From Microbacterium invictum (GTDB lineage Bacteria > Actinomycetota > Actinomycetes > Actinomycetales > Microbacteriaceae), in NCBI RefSeq assembly GCF_034421375.1, contig NZ_CP139779.1, positions 1,798,001-1,862,000 of the forward strand: a DNA stretch of 64,000 nucleotides, written 5' to 3'. The position numbers and the translations under genes were made by a program. The notes beneath the pieces were generated by a model. The model did not search any database. It was not told the origin of the DNA and saw only the letters and a program-made list of their open reading frames with translations. This document shows positions 50,039 through 58,940 of the stretch, piece by piece. Positions within the stretch are counted from its first letter, which is position 1; each line of letters starts with the position of its first letter.

Positions 50039-51030
50039 CGGACAATCCAGCGAATCCCCCGCTGACCCGCAAGCAACTGCGTGAGATCCGCAATACCGGC
50101 GCGACTCCGGTCGTCAGCCGGGAAGCCATCGACGCGGCCCGCCAGGATGCCGTCGATGTGCCCGCCGAGCGCGCGGCGCCGGAGAAGACGGAGGTCGCCC
50201 CGGCACCCCTGGCGCGGGCCGCGGAACCCGCTGTCATCGGGGCACCGCCCGTGGCCGACTCCGCGGTCGACCTCGGCGTCTCGCCCCTGACGCGTCGTCA
50301 GGCGAGGCAGCAGGAGCGGATCCGCACGGCGTCGGTGCCGGTGATCGCGCCGGACCTGCTCGAGGCGCCGACGCATCACGCCCATGCAGCCGAGCGGACC
50401 TCGGAGACCGGCGAGGCTGCGGCACCCGCGGACCGCGCGAGCGTCGAGGGTGTCGTCGCCGAATCGACCGCACACGAAGACGGCACCGTCGCCGACGAGT
50501 CGCCTGCCGAGGCCACCGACACCGCCACCGAGCGTGCGACGGTCAGCCCGAAGCTCGGTGCCGAACTCCTCGAAGCCGAGGCGGTGCAGGTCGATCTCCC
50601 GCCCTCCTTCGATCAGCTCCTCACCCGCGCGCCGGCCTCGACCTCGAGCACGCCGCACGCGCTGATCGTCTCGCAGACCCCCTCCCCGCAGATCATGGCC
50701 CCGGTCAATGCCACCGGCGAAGTGATCATCACCGGGATGCTGAACCTGCCCGACGGTCTGGGGTCCACCGGCCACGCTCCGGGCTCGACCGACGGCAAGG
50801 ACGTCGACAGCGTCCTCGTCGACGGCGAGCTGCCGGCGCACTCGTCCCCGACACCGATCGCCGCAAGCGCGGCGATCAGCACGGTCAAGCTTCCCGGCGA
50901 GATCATCCAGCCCCCGGCGCCCGAGAAGGGCAGCCGCCTGATGATCGCGCTGGCCATCACTGCCGGCGCTCTCGCGCTCGCGCTGGCCGCCGTCCTCATC
51001 CTCGCCTTCGTCAGCGGTGTGTTCGCGTGA
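50035..51030 (+). CDS. Hypothetical membrane-anchored disordered protein
   Basis: 331 residues. About 300 Ala/Pro/Glu/Thr-rich residues, probably disordered and cytoplasmic, are followed by one C-terminal transmembrane helix (about 302-329, [23 protein letters not shown]). A motif is repeated: [19 protein letters not shown] (9-27) and [21 protein letters not shown] (84-104), perhaps two binding sites for a partner. No known domain. It is locked between nadD and rsfS by ATGA and GTGA overlaps, so it is coexpressed with NAD synthesis and ribosome silencing genes. Confidence 0.75.
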   Translation: MTDNPANPPLTRKQLREIRNTGATPVVSREAIDAARQDAVDVPAERAAPEKTEVAPAPLARAAEPAVIGAPPVADSAVDLGVSPLTRRQARQQERIRTASVPVIAPDLLEAPTHHAHAAERTSETGEAAAPADRASVEGVVAESTAHEDGTVADESPAEATDTATERATVSPKLGAELLEAEAVQVDLPPSFDQLLTRAPASTSSTPHALIVSQTPSPQIMAPVNATGEVIITGMLNLPDGLGSTGHAPGSTDGKDVDSVLVDGELPAHSSPTPIAASAAISTVKLPGEIIQPPAPEKGSRLMIALAITAGALALALAAVLILAFVSGVFA

Positions 51031-51431
51031 CGGCCACCGAGAACTCCCGAGAGATGCTCCAGATCGCCGCGGCGGCCGCGGACTCGAAGGGCGCCGAAGA
51101 CCTCGTCGCCCTCGATGTGTCCGAGCCGTTGCCCCTCGTCGACATCTTCCTGCTCGCCACCGGGCGCAGCGAGCGCAACGTCGCGGCCATCGCCGACGAG
51201 GTCGAGCAGAAGCTGCTCGAAGCGGGACACAAGCGACTCCGTCGCGAGGGCCGCCAGGAGGCGCGCTGGGTGCTGCTGGATTTCGGCGACCTGGTCGTCC
51301 ACGTGTTCCACGAGGAGGAGCGCATGTTCTACGGCCTCGAGAGGCTGTGGAAGGACTGCCCCGTCGTCCCCATCGAGCTGCCCGCCCACGTCGGCGAGGC
51401 GGACGCCGCCCGTGGTTCGAGTCACCGGTGA
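51027..51431 (+). CDS. rsfS: Ribosomal silencing factor RsfS
   Basis: 134 residues. DVSEPLPLVDIFLLATGRSERNVAAIADEVEQKL and WVLLDFGDLVVHVFHEEERMFYGLERLWKD are the family core. RsfS binds L14 on the free 50S subunit and blocks joining to 30S when nutrients fall. The GTG at 51027 overlaps the upstream stop (GTGA). The C-terminal extension is about 15 residues. tRNA-Ala follows after 42 bases. Confidence 0.96.
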   Translation: MTATENSREMLQIAAAAADSKGAEDLVALDVSEPLPLVDIFLLATGRSERNVAAIADEVEQKLLEAGHKRLRREGRQEARWVLLDFGDLVVHVFHEEERMFYGLERLWKDCPVVPIELPAHVGEADAARGSSHR

Positions 51432-51473
51432 CGATGTAGTAATCTTGTGGGGTTGCCTCGTGAGGCAGCATCC

Positions 51474-51546
51474 GGGCCTGTGGCGCAGCTGGTAGCGCAC
51501 CTGCATGGCATGCAGGGGGTCAGGGGTTCGAGTCCCCTCAGGTCCA
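51474..51546 (+). tRNA. tRNA-Ala (GGC)
   Basis: 73-base cloverleaf: acceptor GGGCCTG/CAGGTCC with one G-T pair, anticodon stem CCTGC/GCAGG with loop ATGGCAT (anticodon GGC) and T arm AGGGGTTCGAGTCCCCT. The discriminator A is followed by CCG, so CCA is not encoded, unlike the two other tRNAs here. TAATCT (51440-51445) may be its -10. A terminator follows at once. Confidence 0.95.
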
Positions 51547-51552
51547 CCGAGA

Positions 51553-51576
51553 AAGCCCCCGAGAGATCGGGGGCTT
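51553..51576 (+). terminator. tRNA-Ala terminator
   Basis: AAGCCCCCGA (51553-51562), loop GAGA, TCGGGGGCTT (51567-51576): a perfect 10-bp stem 6 bases after the tRNA. Confidence 0.88.
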
Positions 51577-51617
51577 CGTCGTAGAACGACCAACACACGA
51601 TTGCGAGGGGAGAGCAC

Positions 51618-52622
51618 ATGCCCCGGGCCGTCGTGGCCGGCGCGAGCGGGTTCATCGGTGCCGCAGTGTGCGAGGCTCTGTCCGAGGATGGCTACGACGT
51701 GGTCCGCATCGGTCGGCGGGACGCCGTCTCCTGGGACGACCCGGACCGCATCGCCGCGGCCGTCGACGGGGCCGAGGTCGTCGTGAACCTCGCAGGGAAG
51801 AGCGTCAACTGCCGCTACACCGACGCCAACCGCGACGAGATCCTCCGTTCCCGCATCCAGACCACCGCTGCTCTCCGCCTCGCGATCTCCGCGGCGGGAC
51901 ACCCGCCGCGACTGTGGCTCAACGCATCCACCGCCACGATCTACGCCCACACGATGGACAGGCCCCACACCGAGGCCGATGGCAGGATCGGCGAAGGGTT
52001 CTCGGTCGATGTCGCCCGCAGCTGGGAGCGGGAGTTCTTCGCGGGGGACCTTCCCCGAACCCGCCGTGTCGCGATGCGCATGGCCATCGTGCTCGGCGAC
52101 GGTCCCGCGACGCGTCTGCTTCTCACGCTCGCCCGCGTGGGCTTCGGCGGTCCGCAGCACGATGGTCCGTGGTTTCCCCACCGACGCTACCGAGGGATCG
52201 GTGACGACCCGTCCGGACCCGACGTCGGGCCGCCCGTTCATCGGACGCGAGGGCGGCAGAAGTTCAGCTGGATCCACCTCGACGACGTCATCGGCGCGAT
52301 CCGGTTCCTCATCGCGCGCGACGACCTCCACGGTCCGGTGAATCTGTCCAGTCCCCGGCCGAGCGACAATGCCGAACTCATGCGCACACTCCGCCGCGCC
52401 GTCCACGTGCCGCTCGGGATTCCGTCCTGGCGGTGGATGCTAGAGCCGGCCATGTGGCTGCTGCGCACCGAACCGGAACTCGTCCTGAAGAGCCGGTGGG
52501 TGCTTCCCGGCGTCCTCGTGGACGCGGGCTACGAGTTCTCGCACGTCGATCTCGTCGACGCCGTGGATGCCGTCGTCGCCGAACGCGCCGCGTCGGGTCA
52601 GGCGCCCCGCGCGGCGTCGTGA
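51618..52622 (+). CDS. NAD-dependent epimerase, TIGR01777/SulA-like family
   Basis: 334 residues. The extended SDR Rossmann motif is VVAGASGFIGAAVCEAL (5-21), with VVVNLAGKSVNCRY and FSWIHLDDVIGAIRFL further on. The C-terminal DUF1731 region is LKSRWVLPGVLVDAGYEF. The family includes E. coli YfcH and the SulA-type epimerases; the substrate is unknown. An insertion around 185-215 (PHRRYRGIGDDPSGPDVG) is unusual for the family. ATG 51618 follows GAGGGGAG. Its end overlaps the small gene on the other strand by 25 bases. Confidence 0.88.
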   Translation: MPRAVVAGASGFIGAAVCEALSEDGYDVVRIGRRDAVSWDDPDRIAAAVDGAEVVVNLAGKSVNCRYTDANRDEILRSRIQTTAALRLAISAAGHPPRLWLNASTATIYAHTMDRPHTEADGRIGEGFSVDVARSWEREFFAGDLPRTRRVAMRMAIVLGDGPATRLLLTLARVGFGGPQHDGPWFPHRRYRGIGDDPSGPDVGPPVHRTRGRQKFSWIHLDDVIGAIRFLIARDDLHGPVNLSSPRPSDNAELMRTLRRAVHVPLGIPSWRWMLEPAMWLLRTEPELVLKSRWVLPGVLVDAGYEFSHVDLVDAVDAVVAERAASGQAPRAAS

Positions 52623-52810
52623 GCGGCCTCGGTCGCCGTCGACTGGAGCTGCATCACCGCGACCGCCTCGCGCAGCGACGCCAGCGGCGTCTCGATCTCG
52701 TCGAAGTGGTGGACGAATCCGTTGGCATCGCGCGCCGTGATCGTGACGAATGCGTACCCGTGCCGCGGCACCCGCACCGTCGACTTCATGCGTTGTCTCC
52801 GCTCGCCCAT
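52598..52810 (-). CDS. Hypothetical protein, 70 residues
   Basis: Basic N-terminus, then STVRVPRHGYAFVTITARDANGFVHHFDEIETPLASLREAV, which reads as a small beta-beta-alpha unit. No family recognised. ATG 52810 has GAGAGGGGG upstream; an internal ATG at 52789 with GGAG is an alternative that would give 63 residues. Overlaps the epimerase stop by 25 bases. Composition and codon use fit a real gene, but evidence is limited to this. Confidence 0.5.
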   Translation of the reverse strand: MGERRQRMKSTVRVPRHGYAFVTITARDANGFVHHFDEIETPLASLREAVAVMQLQSTATEAAHDAARGA

Positions 52811-52932
52811 GCGGCCCCCTCTCACCGCTTCGACGGTACCGCTGCCTCCGGCTCGAATCGGGCCGCGACGCGCAGGAGCCGCTTAGACTTCAGGAACGGG
52901 CGGGGTTCCCGGCCAGGACGGACGGTGTGGCG

Positions 52933-53100
52933 ATGGCGGCGAAGCGATCTCTCTGGCAGCGACTGATTCACGTGCTGCGGCCGGAGGCGGAGACCTACGA
53001 GACCCGCCGCCCACGTCCGGGAGGGGCAGACCCCGGTGTCATCGACGCATCTCCGATGGATCAGCGCCGCGACGCAGGGTCCGGGGGCTTCGGGGGCTGA
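52933..53100 (+). CDS. Hypothetical small protein, 55 residues
   Basis: Starts MAAKRSLWQRLIHVLRPEAE, a basic amphipathic helix, and ends in a Gly/Asp-rich tail. TAGACT at 52884-52889 with about 43 bases of leader gives it a plausible promoter of the type used elsewhere here. The GTG at 52927 is an alternative start. No family recognised. The short length and weak ribosome binding site keep confidence moderate. Confidence 0.45.
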   Translation: MAAKRSLWQRLIHVLRPEAETYETRRPRPGGADPGVIDASPMDQRRDAGSGGFGG

Positions 53101-53154
53101 GAGGGCTGTCGTGTCCGCGGACGCTGCGCGCTGTGGAAGGCCGGGGGCTCTTCC

Positions 53155-54324
53155 GTGACGATTCCGCGACGACGGCGAACGCTCGCCCTCTGGATCGTCG
53201 TCCTGACCCTCGCAAGCGCAGGGTGTGCGCCGGCTCCCGCCGCCGCCCCGACGAGCGACCCGCGGACGGTGGATCCGGTCGCGCCACGCGCGGAAACGCC
53301 GTCCGCCGCGCCGTCGGTGTCTTCGCCGACAGGTCGATGGCGCCCCGCCGAGGGCGTCGCCGCGATCGCGGGAGGGTTGACGGCGCCCTGGTCGGTCGCC
53401 GCCTTGCCCGACGGTGCACTGGCCGTCTCCGAGCGTGACAGCGGGGTCATCCGGGTCCTCGGCACCGACGGGACGGTCAGGGAACTCGGACGCGTCGAGG
53501 CTGTGGTGTCGGGTGGGGAGTCAGGACTGCACGGCCTCGCCGTCCTCGAGGAGGGCGGCCGAACGTGGCTGTACGCCTACCACGGTGCGCCTGACGACAA
53601 CCGCGTCGTCCGAGGGCTCGTGACCTCGGACGGCGGCGACTGGGCACTGGGCGAGATGGAGACCGTCTTCACGGGCATCCCGCGAGCGAACACCCACAAC
53701 GGCGGCCGCATCGCGTTCGGCCCTGACGGGCTCCTCTACGTCGCCACCGGAGACGCCCAGAACGTGGGGGCGGCGCAGGACCCTGCGGAGCTCGGTGGCA
53801 AGATCCTGCGTCTCACCGCAGAGGGGGACCCGGCACCGGGCAATCCGTTCGGCACCGCGGTCTACTCCCTCGGGCACCGGAACGTGCAGGGGCTCGCGTG
53901 GACGGCGGACGGCACGATGTGGGCGAGCGAGTTCGGCCAGAACACCTGGGACGAACTCAACCGCATCGAGGCGGGCGGCAACTACGGGTGGCCCGATGCC
54001 GAGGGCCGTGTCGGAGACGCGCGGTTCGTCGATCCGGTGGCCGTGTGGTCGACCGCGGAGGCCAGCCCCAGTGGGATCGCGGCGGTCGGCGAGACGGTGT
54101 TCATGACGGGCCTGCGTGGCGAGCGTCTCTGGGCGATCGACGTGTCGGCGACGGCAGCCGCCGCAGCACCCGTCGTGGTCCTCGACGGCTACGGACGCCT
54201 CCGCGACGTCGTGGCGGACGGGAACGGCGGCCTCTGGGTCCTGACGAACAACACCGATGGACGCGGGGATCCGCGCGACGGCGACGACCTGCTTCTGCGC
54301 GTTCCGCTGGGACGGGTCGACTGA
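53155..54324 (+). CDS. PQQ-dependent sugar dehydrogenase family lipoprotein
   Basis: 389 residues. Signal peptide with lipobox SAGC (Cys about 23), then a Pro/Ala-rich linker. A six-bladed beta-propeller follows, with LTAPWSVAALPDGALAVSER, NTHNGGRIAFGPDGLLYVATGD, LGGKILRLTAEG and YSLGHRNVQGLAW; these match soluble glucose dehydrogenase (GdhB) and its relatives, where the His and Arg residues of NTHNGGR and GHRN line the cofactor site. It would oxidise a sugar outside the membrane if PQQ is supplied; no pqq genes are nearby, so activity is uncertain. GTG 53155. Confidence 0.87.
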   Translation: MTIPRRRRTLALWIVVLTLASAGCAPAPAAAPTSDPRTVDPVAPRAETPSAAPSVSSPTGRWRPAEGVAAIAGGLTAPWSVAALPDGALAVSERDSGVIRVLGTDGTVRELGRVEAVVSGGESGLHGLAVLEEGGRTWLYAYHGAPDDNRVVRGLVTSDGGDWALGEMETVFTGIPRANTHNGGRIAFGPDGLLYVATGDAQNVGAAQDPAELGGKILRLTAEGDPAPGNPFGTAVYSLGHRNVQGLAWTADGTMWASEFGQNTWDELNRIEAGGNYGWPDAEGRVGDARFVDPVAVWSTAEASPSGIAAVGETVFMTGLRGERLWAIDVSATAAAAAPVVVLDGYGRLRDVVADGNGGLWVLTNNTDGRGDPRDGDDLLLRVPLGRVD

Positions 54325-54365
54325 CCCGACCCCGGCGTCCGCGCATCGGGACGTAGGCTGAACAC

Positions 54366-55595
54366 GTGACAGACCGGCGTGGCGAGAGGGCGATGCGCGG
54401 GATGCCCGTGCTCGCCTTGGCGCTCGGTCTGAGCGTCGCCACCTCCGGCGCGGCGGTCGCCGACGACACCCGCGCGGACGCCGCCTCCGGGTCTGCCGCG
54501 ACCTCCGAGGTGTCGGTCGAGCCGGCGCCCCCCGACGCGCTCGGGCGGCTGGCGGCCGAGCGCGTCGCGTCGATGAGCGTCCAGGAGAAGGCGGCGAGCG
54601 TCGTCATGGGTCACGTCCCCGGAACGGACTCGTCGATCCTGGGCGCATACATGTCGCAGACCGGCATCGGCGGATTCATCCTGATGGGCGCGAACATCCC
54701 GGCGGACGAGGCGGCACTCGCCCAGGTCACCACCGCCCTGACGACCGACCCCGCCTTCCCGCCGCTCATCGCTGTGGATCAGGAGGGCGGCGATGTCTCG
54801 CGCCTGCCGTGGGACAGGCTGCCCGCCGCCCTGACGCTGAAGAACGCTCCGGCCGCCGACACCGCCGCGGCCTTCGCGGCGCGCGCCGCGCTCTTGCAGC
54901 GGGTCGGGATCGGTGTCAATTTCGGGATCGTCGCGGACGTCGCACCGGCGCCGGGGGAGTTCATCTTCCGCCGGGCGCTGGGGACGGATGCCGGCGGCGC
55001 GGCCGAGCGCGTCGGCGCCGCCGTCGCCGGCGAGTCGGGCGGTGCCCTGTCGACGATCAAGCACTTTCCCGGCCACGGAGCCGCGCCCGGGGACTCCCAT
55101 GCGACCATCCCGACCACTAGTATGCCGAAGGCGGAATGGACCGCTGCCGACGCCCGGCCTTTCGCCGCAGGGATCGACGCCGGGGCGGAATTGCTGATGT
55201 TCGGGCATCTGTCCTACACCGCCGTGGATCCGTTGCCCGCCTCGCTGTCGGCCGAATGGCACCGGATCGCGCGTGAAGAGCTCGGCTTCGACGGCATCGC
55301 GATCACCGACGATCTAGGGATGCTCCAGGCGGTGGGGGATCCCGCGTACCTCGATCCGGTCGCGAACTCGGTCGCCGCGCTGCGCGCCGGGAACGACATG
55401 GTGCTGACGGTGGTCTCGTCGACGGCCGAGACGGCCCCAGCCGTCGTGGCCGGCATCGTTGCCGCCGTCGAGTCCGGTCAGCTCTCCGAGGACCGGCTGG
55501 ATGAGGCGGCGACCCGGGTCGCGGAAGCGCGGCTTCTGCTGGCCGCTGAGGGTCGGGGGATGTCGCCCTGCGCCTCGTGCGAGCCGGCCGGCTGA
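54366..55595 (+). CDS. Secreted glycoside hydrolase family 3, NagZ-like
   Basis: 409 residues. Sec-type signal peptide (about 1-32, ALALGLSVATSGAAVADD). GH3 N-terminal TIM barrel: IAVDQEGGDVSRLPW, the NagZ-type general acid/base loop KHFPGHGAAPGDSH with its Asp-His pair, and ITDDLGM with the nucleophile Asp. There is no C-terminal GH3 sandwich, as in NagZ beta-N-acetylglucosaminidases that trim peptidoglycan fragments. GTG 54366 is exactly six bases after TAGGCT (54354-54359). Its last 118 bases overlap the gene on the opposite strand. Confidence 0.9.
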   Translation: MTDRRGERAMRGMPVLALALGLSVATSGAAVADDTRADAASGSAATSEVSVEPAPPDALGRLAAERVASMSVQEKAASVVMGHVPGTDSSILGAYMSQTGIGGFILMGANIPADEAALAQVTTALTTDPAFPPLIAVDQEGGDVSRLPWDRLPAALTLKNAPAADTAAAFAARAALLQRVGIGVNFGIVADVAPAPGEFIFRRALGTDAGGAAERVGAAVAGESGGALSTIKHFPGHGAAPGDSHATIPTTSMPKAEWTAADARPFAAGIDAGAELLMFGHLSYTAVDPLPASLSAEWHRIAREELGFDGIAITDDLGMLQAVGDPAYLDPVANSVAALRAGNDMVLTVVSSTAETAPAVVAGIVAAVESGQLSEDRLDEAATRVAEARLLLAAEGRGMSPCASCEPAG

Positions 55596-56446
55596 GTCGC
55601 TGTGCGCAGAACGTCACACAGTCGTATCCGAAGCCCCTGGGCCCGATCGCTGAGCTCGCGCTGCCGCCGCACGTATTCGGCCTTGCCGGGCGCCGTCTCG
55701 ATAGCGACGGCCTCATAGCCCCATTCGCTCAGGTCGTAGGGTGATGCGGCCATGTCGAGCGCGCGGATGTCGCGTGCAAGCGTGAACGAATCGAGCAGCA
55801 GCTCACCGGGAACCAGGGGGCCTGCCTTCACGGCCCACTTGTACAGGTCCATCCCGGCGTGGAGGCATCCCGGCTGCTCGAACTCGATCCGGCTCGAACG
55901 ATCGAGCGGATCGCGGTTTCGCGGCACCGCATCCGGAGTGAAGAACCGGAAGGCATCGAAGTGGGTGCACCGCAGCTCATGGGCCTCCACCACCTCGTCG
56001 GTACCACGTGATCCCAGGCGCAGGGGAAGGGCGTGCCGTCGCTCGGCAGACCGGTACAGCATCGCCCATTCGTGGAGCCCGAAGCAGCCGAACAGCGGTG
56101 TCCGGCTCTGCGTGCTTCGCAGGAGGCCCTCGATTCCCCGCAGGAGCGCGGCGTACGCGCGGCGGAACCCAGGCGCATCCACCCGCAGCGAGTTCGGCGT
56201 CTCTCCCGGCTCGTACCACCGCCAACCCGCGCGCGGCTCGCGACTCGCGTCGGCGAGGTCGACCGCCGCGCCGGGGTGCCACCGGGAGAGGATCGCGGGC
56301 TTGTAGGAGTAGTACGTGAACAGGAAGTCCTCGACGGGATGCTTCTCCCCGCGTCGCGCCCGCGCTCGGTGGGCAGCCGTCAGATCCTGCGCCCTCTCGC
56401 GGTGGATGCGCTCGCGCGCGGACCACTCAGGACGTTCGAGGAGCAT
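55478..56446 (-). CDS. Conserved actinobacterial protein, often labelled 3-methyladenine DNA glycosylase
   Basis: 322 residues. Marks: HRARARRGEKHPVEDFLFTYYSYKPAILSRWHPG near the N-terminus, CFGLHEWAMLYR, and GCLHAGMDLYKWA. From memory, this family is often named 3-methyladenine DNA glycosylase in actinobacterial genomes, but no helix-hairpin-helix or other proven glycosylase motif is visible, so treat the function as unknown. The ATG at 56446 overlaps the SRAP gene by 20 bases. The last 40 residues are low-complexity Ser/Arg/Ala antisense to the GH3 gene, suggesting a lost original stop. Confidence 0.7.
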   Translation of the reverse strand: MLLERPEWSARERIHRERAQDLTAAHRARARRGEKHPVEDFLFTYYSYKPAILSRWHPGAAVDLADASREPRAGWRWYEPGETPNSLRVDAPGFRRAYAALLRGIEGLLRSTQSRTPLFGCFGLHEWAMLYRSAERRHALPLRLGSRGTDEVVEAHELRCTHFDAFRFFTPDAVPRNRDPLDRSSRIEFEQPGCLHAGMDLYKWAVKAGPLVPGELLLDSFTLARDIRALDMAASPYDLSEWGYEAVAIETAPGKAEYVRRQRELSDRAQGLRIRLCDVLRTATQPAGSHEAQGDIPRPSAASRSRASATRVAASSSRSSES

Positions 56447-57167
56447 CGTCGTCCGCGTCCGTGGCGGGTTCGATGAGCTGGGGGCTGTTGTTGCGGACGT
56501 TCCCGACGGCGCGGTCGACGACGTGGTCGTCCAGTGTCTCGGCCACGGCGGGGGCGGCGTCGATCGCCGCGTCGAGAACATCGCGGACGTTCTCGGTCGT
56601 CGGGTCCAGCCACGCGTCGGCATGATCGGGATCCATGAAGAGGGGCATGCGGTCATGGATGGATCCGAGTCTTCCGATCGAATCCCGCGTGAGGATCGTG
56701 AAACTCAGCAGCCAGCGCTCCGGATCGTCGTCCTGCTTCGACGGATCCTTCCACCATTCGTAGAGACCACCGAAGAACAGGGGCTCGCCGCCGGCGGGGT
56801 GGATGTAGTGCGGGATCTTCGCGCCGTCCACCTGCTTCCACTCGTAGTAGCCCGTCGCGGGGATGATCGCGCGGCGCTTGGTGAGCGCCTGGCGGAACAT
56901 CGGCTTGTCCTCGAGCTCCTCGGAGCGAGCGTTGAACGCCCGGGCGCCGACCTTGACGTCCTTCGCCCACCCGGGCACCAGGCCCCAGCGCGCCGGCTCG
57001 AGGCGACGGGTCGGGGGTTCGGTCTTGCCCGAATCGAGCACGATGGCCACCGACGAGGTCGGCGCGATGTTGTAGGACGGGGCGGGAAGATCCTCGCTCT
57101 CGACGTCCACCCGCAGCACCCCCACGAGTTCCGAGCCGACGTTTGCCACCACGAACCGACCGCACAT
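56427..57167 (-). CDS. SRAP domain protein (YedK/HMCES family)
   Basis: 246 residues. Cys2 (MCGRF start), Asn and Arg in FNARSE, Glu in GYYEWK and His in SIHDRMPLF are the complete catalytic set. HMCES/YedK proteins form a covalent thiazolidine link with abasic sites in single-stranded DNA and so protect them. TAGGCT on the minus strand (57179-57174) lies six bases before the ATG, predicting leaderless transcription; no LexA box was seen. It overlaps the downstream putative DNA-repair gene by 20 bases. Confidence 0.93.
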   Translation of the reverse strand: MCGRFVVANVGSELVGVLRVDVESEDLPAPSYNIAPTSSVAIVLDSGKTEPPTRRLEPARWGLVPGWAKDVKVGARAFNARSEELEDKPMFRQALTKRRAIIPATGYYEWKQVDGAKIPHYIHPAGGEPLFFGGLYEWWKDPSKQDDDPERWLLSFTILTRDSIGRLGSIHDRMPLFMDPDHADAWLDPTTENVRDVLDAAIDAAPAVAETLDDHVVDRAVGNVRNNSPQLIEPATDADDDAPRTS

Positions 57168-57211
57168 GCGATCAGCCTACGACCGGCGTCGGACGTGGCA
57201 GACCCCGGCCG

Positions 57212-58246
57212 TTACGAGACGACGACGCCGACCGCCTGCAGTCTGTCCAGGAGCTCGGCGCCGTCTCGGCCGGTGACCCAGGGGACGCCTGCTGCGGAGT
57301 GATCGTTCACGGCGGTGCGCCCACCGGCCAGGACCGCCTCCGCGGGGGAGAGGCGCCGGATGGCGACGGCGATCACGCTCCCGGGGTTCTCGCTGGTGAA
57401 GGTCGTGTAGATCTCGTCGTCGTGCTGTCCGTCGTCGCCGATGAGGAGCCACTTGACATCCGGGAACTCCCGGCCGAGGCGGCGCAGATTCTCCAGCTTG
57501 TGCTCTTTGCCGCTGCGGAACCAGCGGTCGTGGGTCGGACCCCAGTCCGTGAGGAGGATGGCGCCCGCCGGGTAGACGTGACGACGAAGGAAGCGCATGA
57601 GAGTCGGGGCGATGTTCCACGCGCCCGTGGAGAGGTAGACGAACGGCGACCCGGGATTGTCACGGACCAGTCGCTCGGCGAGGACCGCCATCCCCGGGAC
57701 GGGTTGGCGGGCGTGCTCGTCGACCACGAAGGAGTTCCATGCAGCGAGGAGAGGACGCGGGAGAGCGGTCACCATGACGGTGTCGTCGACGTCCGAGATC
57801 ACGCCGAAGCGCACCTGCGGCGCGACGATGAAGAGGCGGGTCTCGACGGACTCTCCGCCCTCGACCGACATCGTCACGGTCTGCCAGCCGGGCTCGAGGG
57901 CTGCGGGGAGGACGGTGTCGATCACGCCGCCCCGGTCGGCGACGACCTCGTGCTCGGTGCCTGCGATCGTCACCCGCACCTGGGCGTAGCCCACCGGCAC
58001 CGAGGCGAAGCTGCGCCATCCGCGAACGCCCGCGTACTCGCCGGACTCGGTGGTGCGGGCGGGAGGCACGATGAGAACGCGGCCGAGCACCCTCACCCAG
58101 TCCACGCCCCCGTAGCCGGGGAACGGCGCGACCGTGGGTCGCTGACCGCGGCGACGGGCGCGTCGTTCCCGCCACGCGTGGAAACGGTACTCCAGGCGAG
58201 CGAGCCACAACACCTTCGCCCCGGGCGACGGAGTGGTCTCGGACAT
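57212..58246 (-). CDS. App1-family phosphatidate phosphatase (DUF2183)
   Basis: 344 residues. The HAD-type catalytic motif DxDxT is SDVDDTVMV (about 153), followed by NSFVVDEHARQPVPGM, FVYLSTGAWNIAPTL and LLIGDDGQHDDEIY, as in App1 of yeast. The N-terminal beta-rich half is typical of the bacterial members. Likely dephosphorylates phosphatidate or a similar phospholipid; no membrane segment is visible. ATG 58246 starts 4 bases after the dedA stop, so they are cotranscribed. A GTG three bases upstream is possible. Confidence 0.88.
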   Translation of the reverse strand: MSETTPSPGAKVLWLARLEYRFHAWRERRARRRGQRPTVAPFPGYGGVDWVRVLGRVLIVPPARTTESGEYAGVRGWRSFASVPVGYAQVRVTIAGTEHEVVADRGGVIDTVLPAALEPGWQTVTMSVEGGESVETRLFIVAPQVRFGVISDVDDTVMVTALPRPLLAAWNSFVVDEHARQPVPGMAVLAERLVRDNPGSPFVYLSTGAWNIAPTLMRFLRRHVYPAGAILLTDWGPTHDRWFRSGKEHKLENLRRLGREFPDVKWLLIGDDGQHDDEIYTTFTSENPGSVIAVAIRRLSPAEAVLAGGRTAVNDHSAAGVPWVTGRDGAELLDRLQAVGVVVS

Positions 58247-58250
58247 CACC

Positions 58251-58934
58251 TCAGTCTTTCACGGTGTCGACCTCACCCGTCGACTCCGCGACCGGATCCG
58301 GTTCGAAGTGCCGGCGCTCCAGGCGTTCGACGATCTTCTCCACGGCGAAGACGAGGAGGAGGAAGACGACGATGGCTCCGACGAAGAGATACCCCGCGAA
58401 GTGCAGCTGATCCGCCAGTTCGCGATAGGTCCCCGCCGCGGCGGATGCCACGCTGACGTAGAGCGCCGCCCACAGGATGCAGGCGGGCGCCGTCCAGGCG
58501 AGGAACCGTCGGTACGCGAAGCCGCTCATCCCGACCGTGAGCGGCACGAGCGAGTGCAGGACCGGCAGGAAGCGCGAGAGGAAGATCGCAGGCCCGCCCC
58601 GGCGCTGCAGGTAGCGCTCGGACCGCGCCCACTTCTCTTCGCCGATCCACCGGCCCAGTCGCGATCGTCGGATCCAGGGGCCGAGGAAGCGTCCGAGATA
58701 GAACCCGATCGTCTCGCCGGCGAGCGCTCCGAGCACGACGACGACCGCGAGGATCACGCCCTCCCACGGCGAGGAGACGGCGGTGGCCGCGACGATGACG
58801 ATCATGTCGCCGGGAACGACGAGACCTACCAGCACGCTCGTCTCGAGCATGATGGCGATCCCCGCCAGCACCGTCCGCACGATGGGGTCGACGCTCTGGA
58901 CGGCGTCGAGGATCCCGGAGAGGATCTCGTTCAC
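58251..58934 (-). CDS. DedA family membrane protein
   Basis: 227 residues, four to five helices. SNARE-associated/DedA domain marks: ETSVLVGLVVPGDMIVIVAATAV, GETIGFYLGRFLGPWI and the loop FLSRFLPVLHSLVPLTVGMSGF with its essential Arg residues. DedA proteins flip lipids or lipid carriers and support membrane potential. The GTG is six bases after TAGGCT on the minus strand (58946-58941). It leads an operon with App1, so both may act on phospholipids. Divergent from pabB over 42 bases. Confidence 0.92.
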   Translation of the reverse strand: MNEILSGILDAVQSVDPIVRTVLAGIAIMLETSVLVGLVVPGDMIVIVAATAVSSPWEGVILAVVVVLGALAGETIGFYLGRFLGPWIRRSRLGRWIGEEKWARSERYLQRRGGPAIFLSRFLPVLHSLVPLTVGMSGFAYRRFLAWTAPACILWAALYVSVASAAAGTYRELADQLHFAGYLFVGAIVVFLLLVFAVEKIVERLERRHFEPDPVAESTGEVDTVKD

Positions 58935-58940
58935 GGCTCG

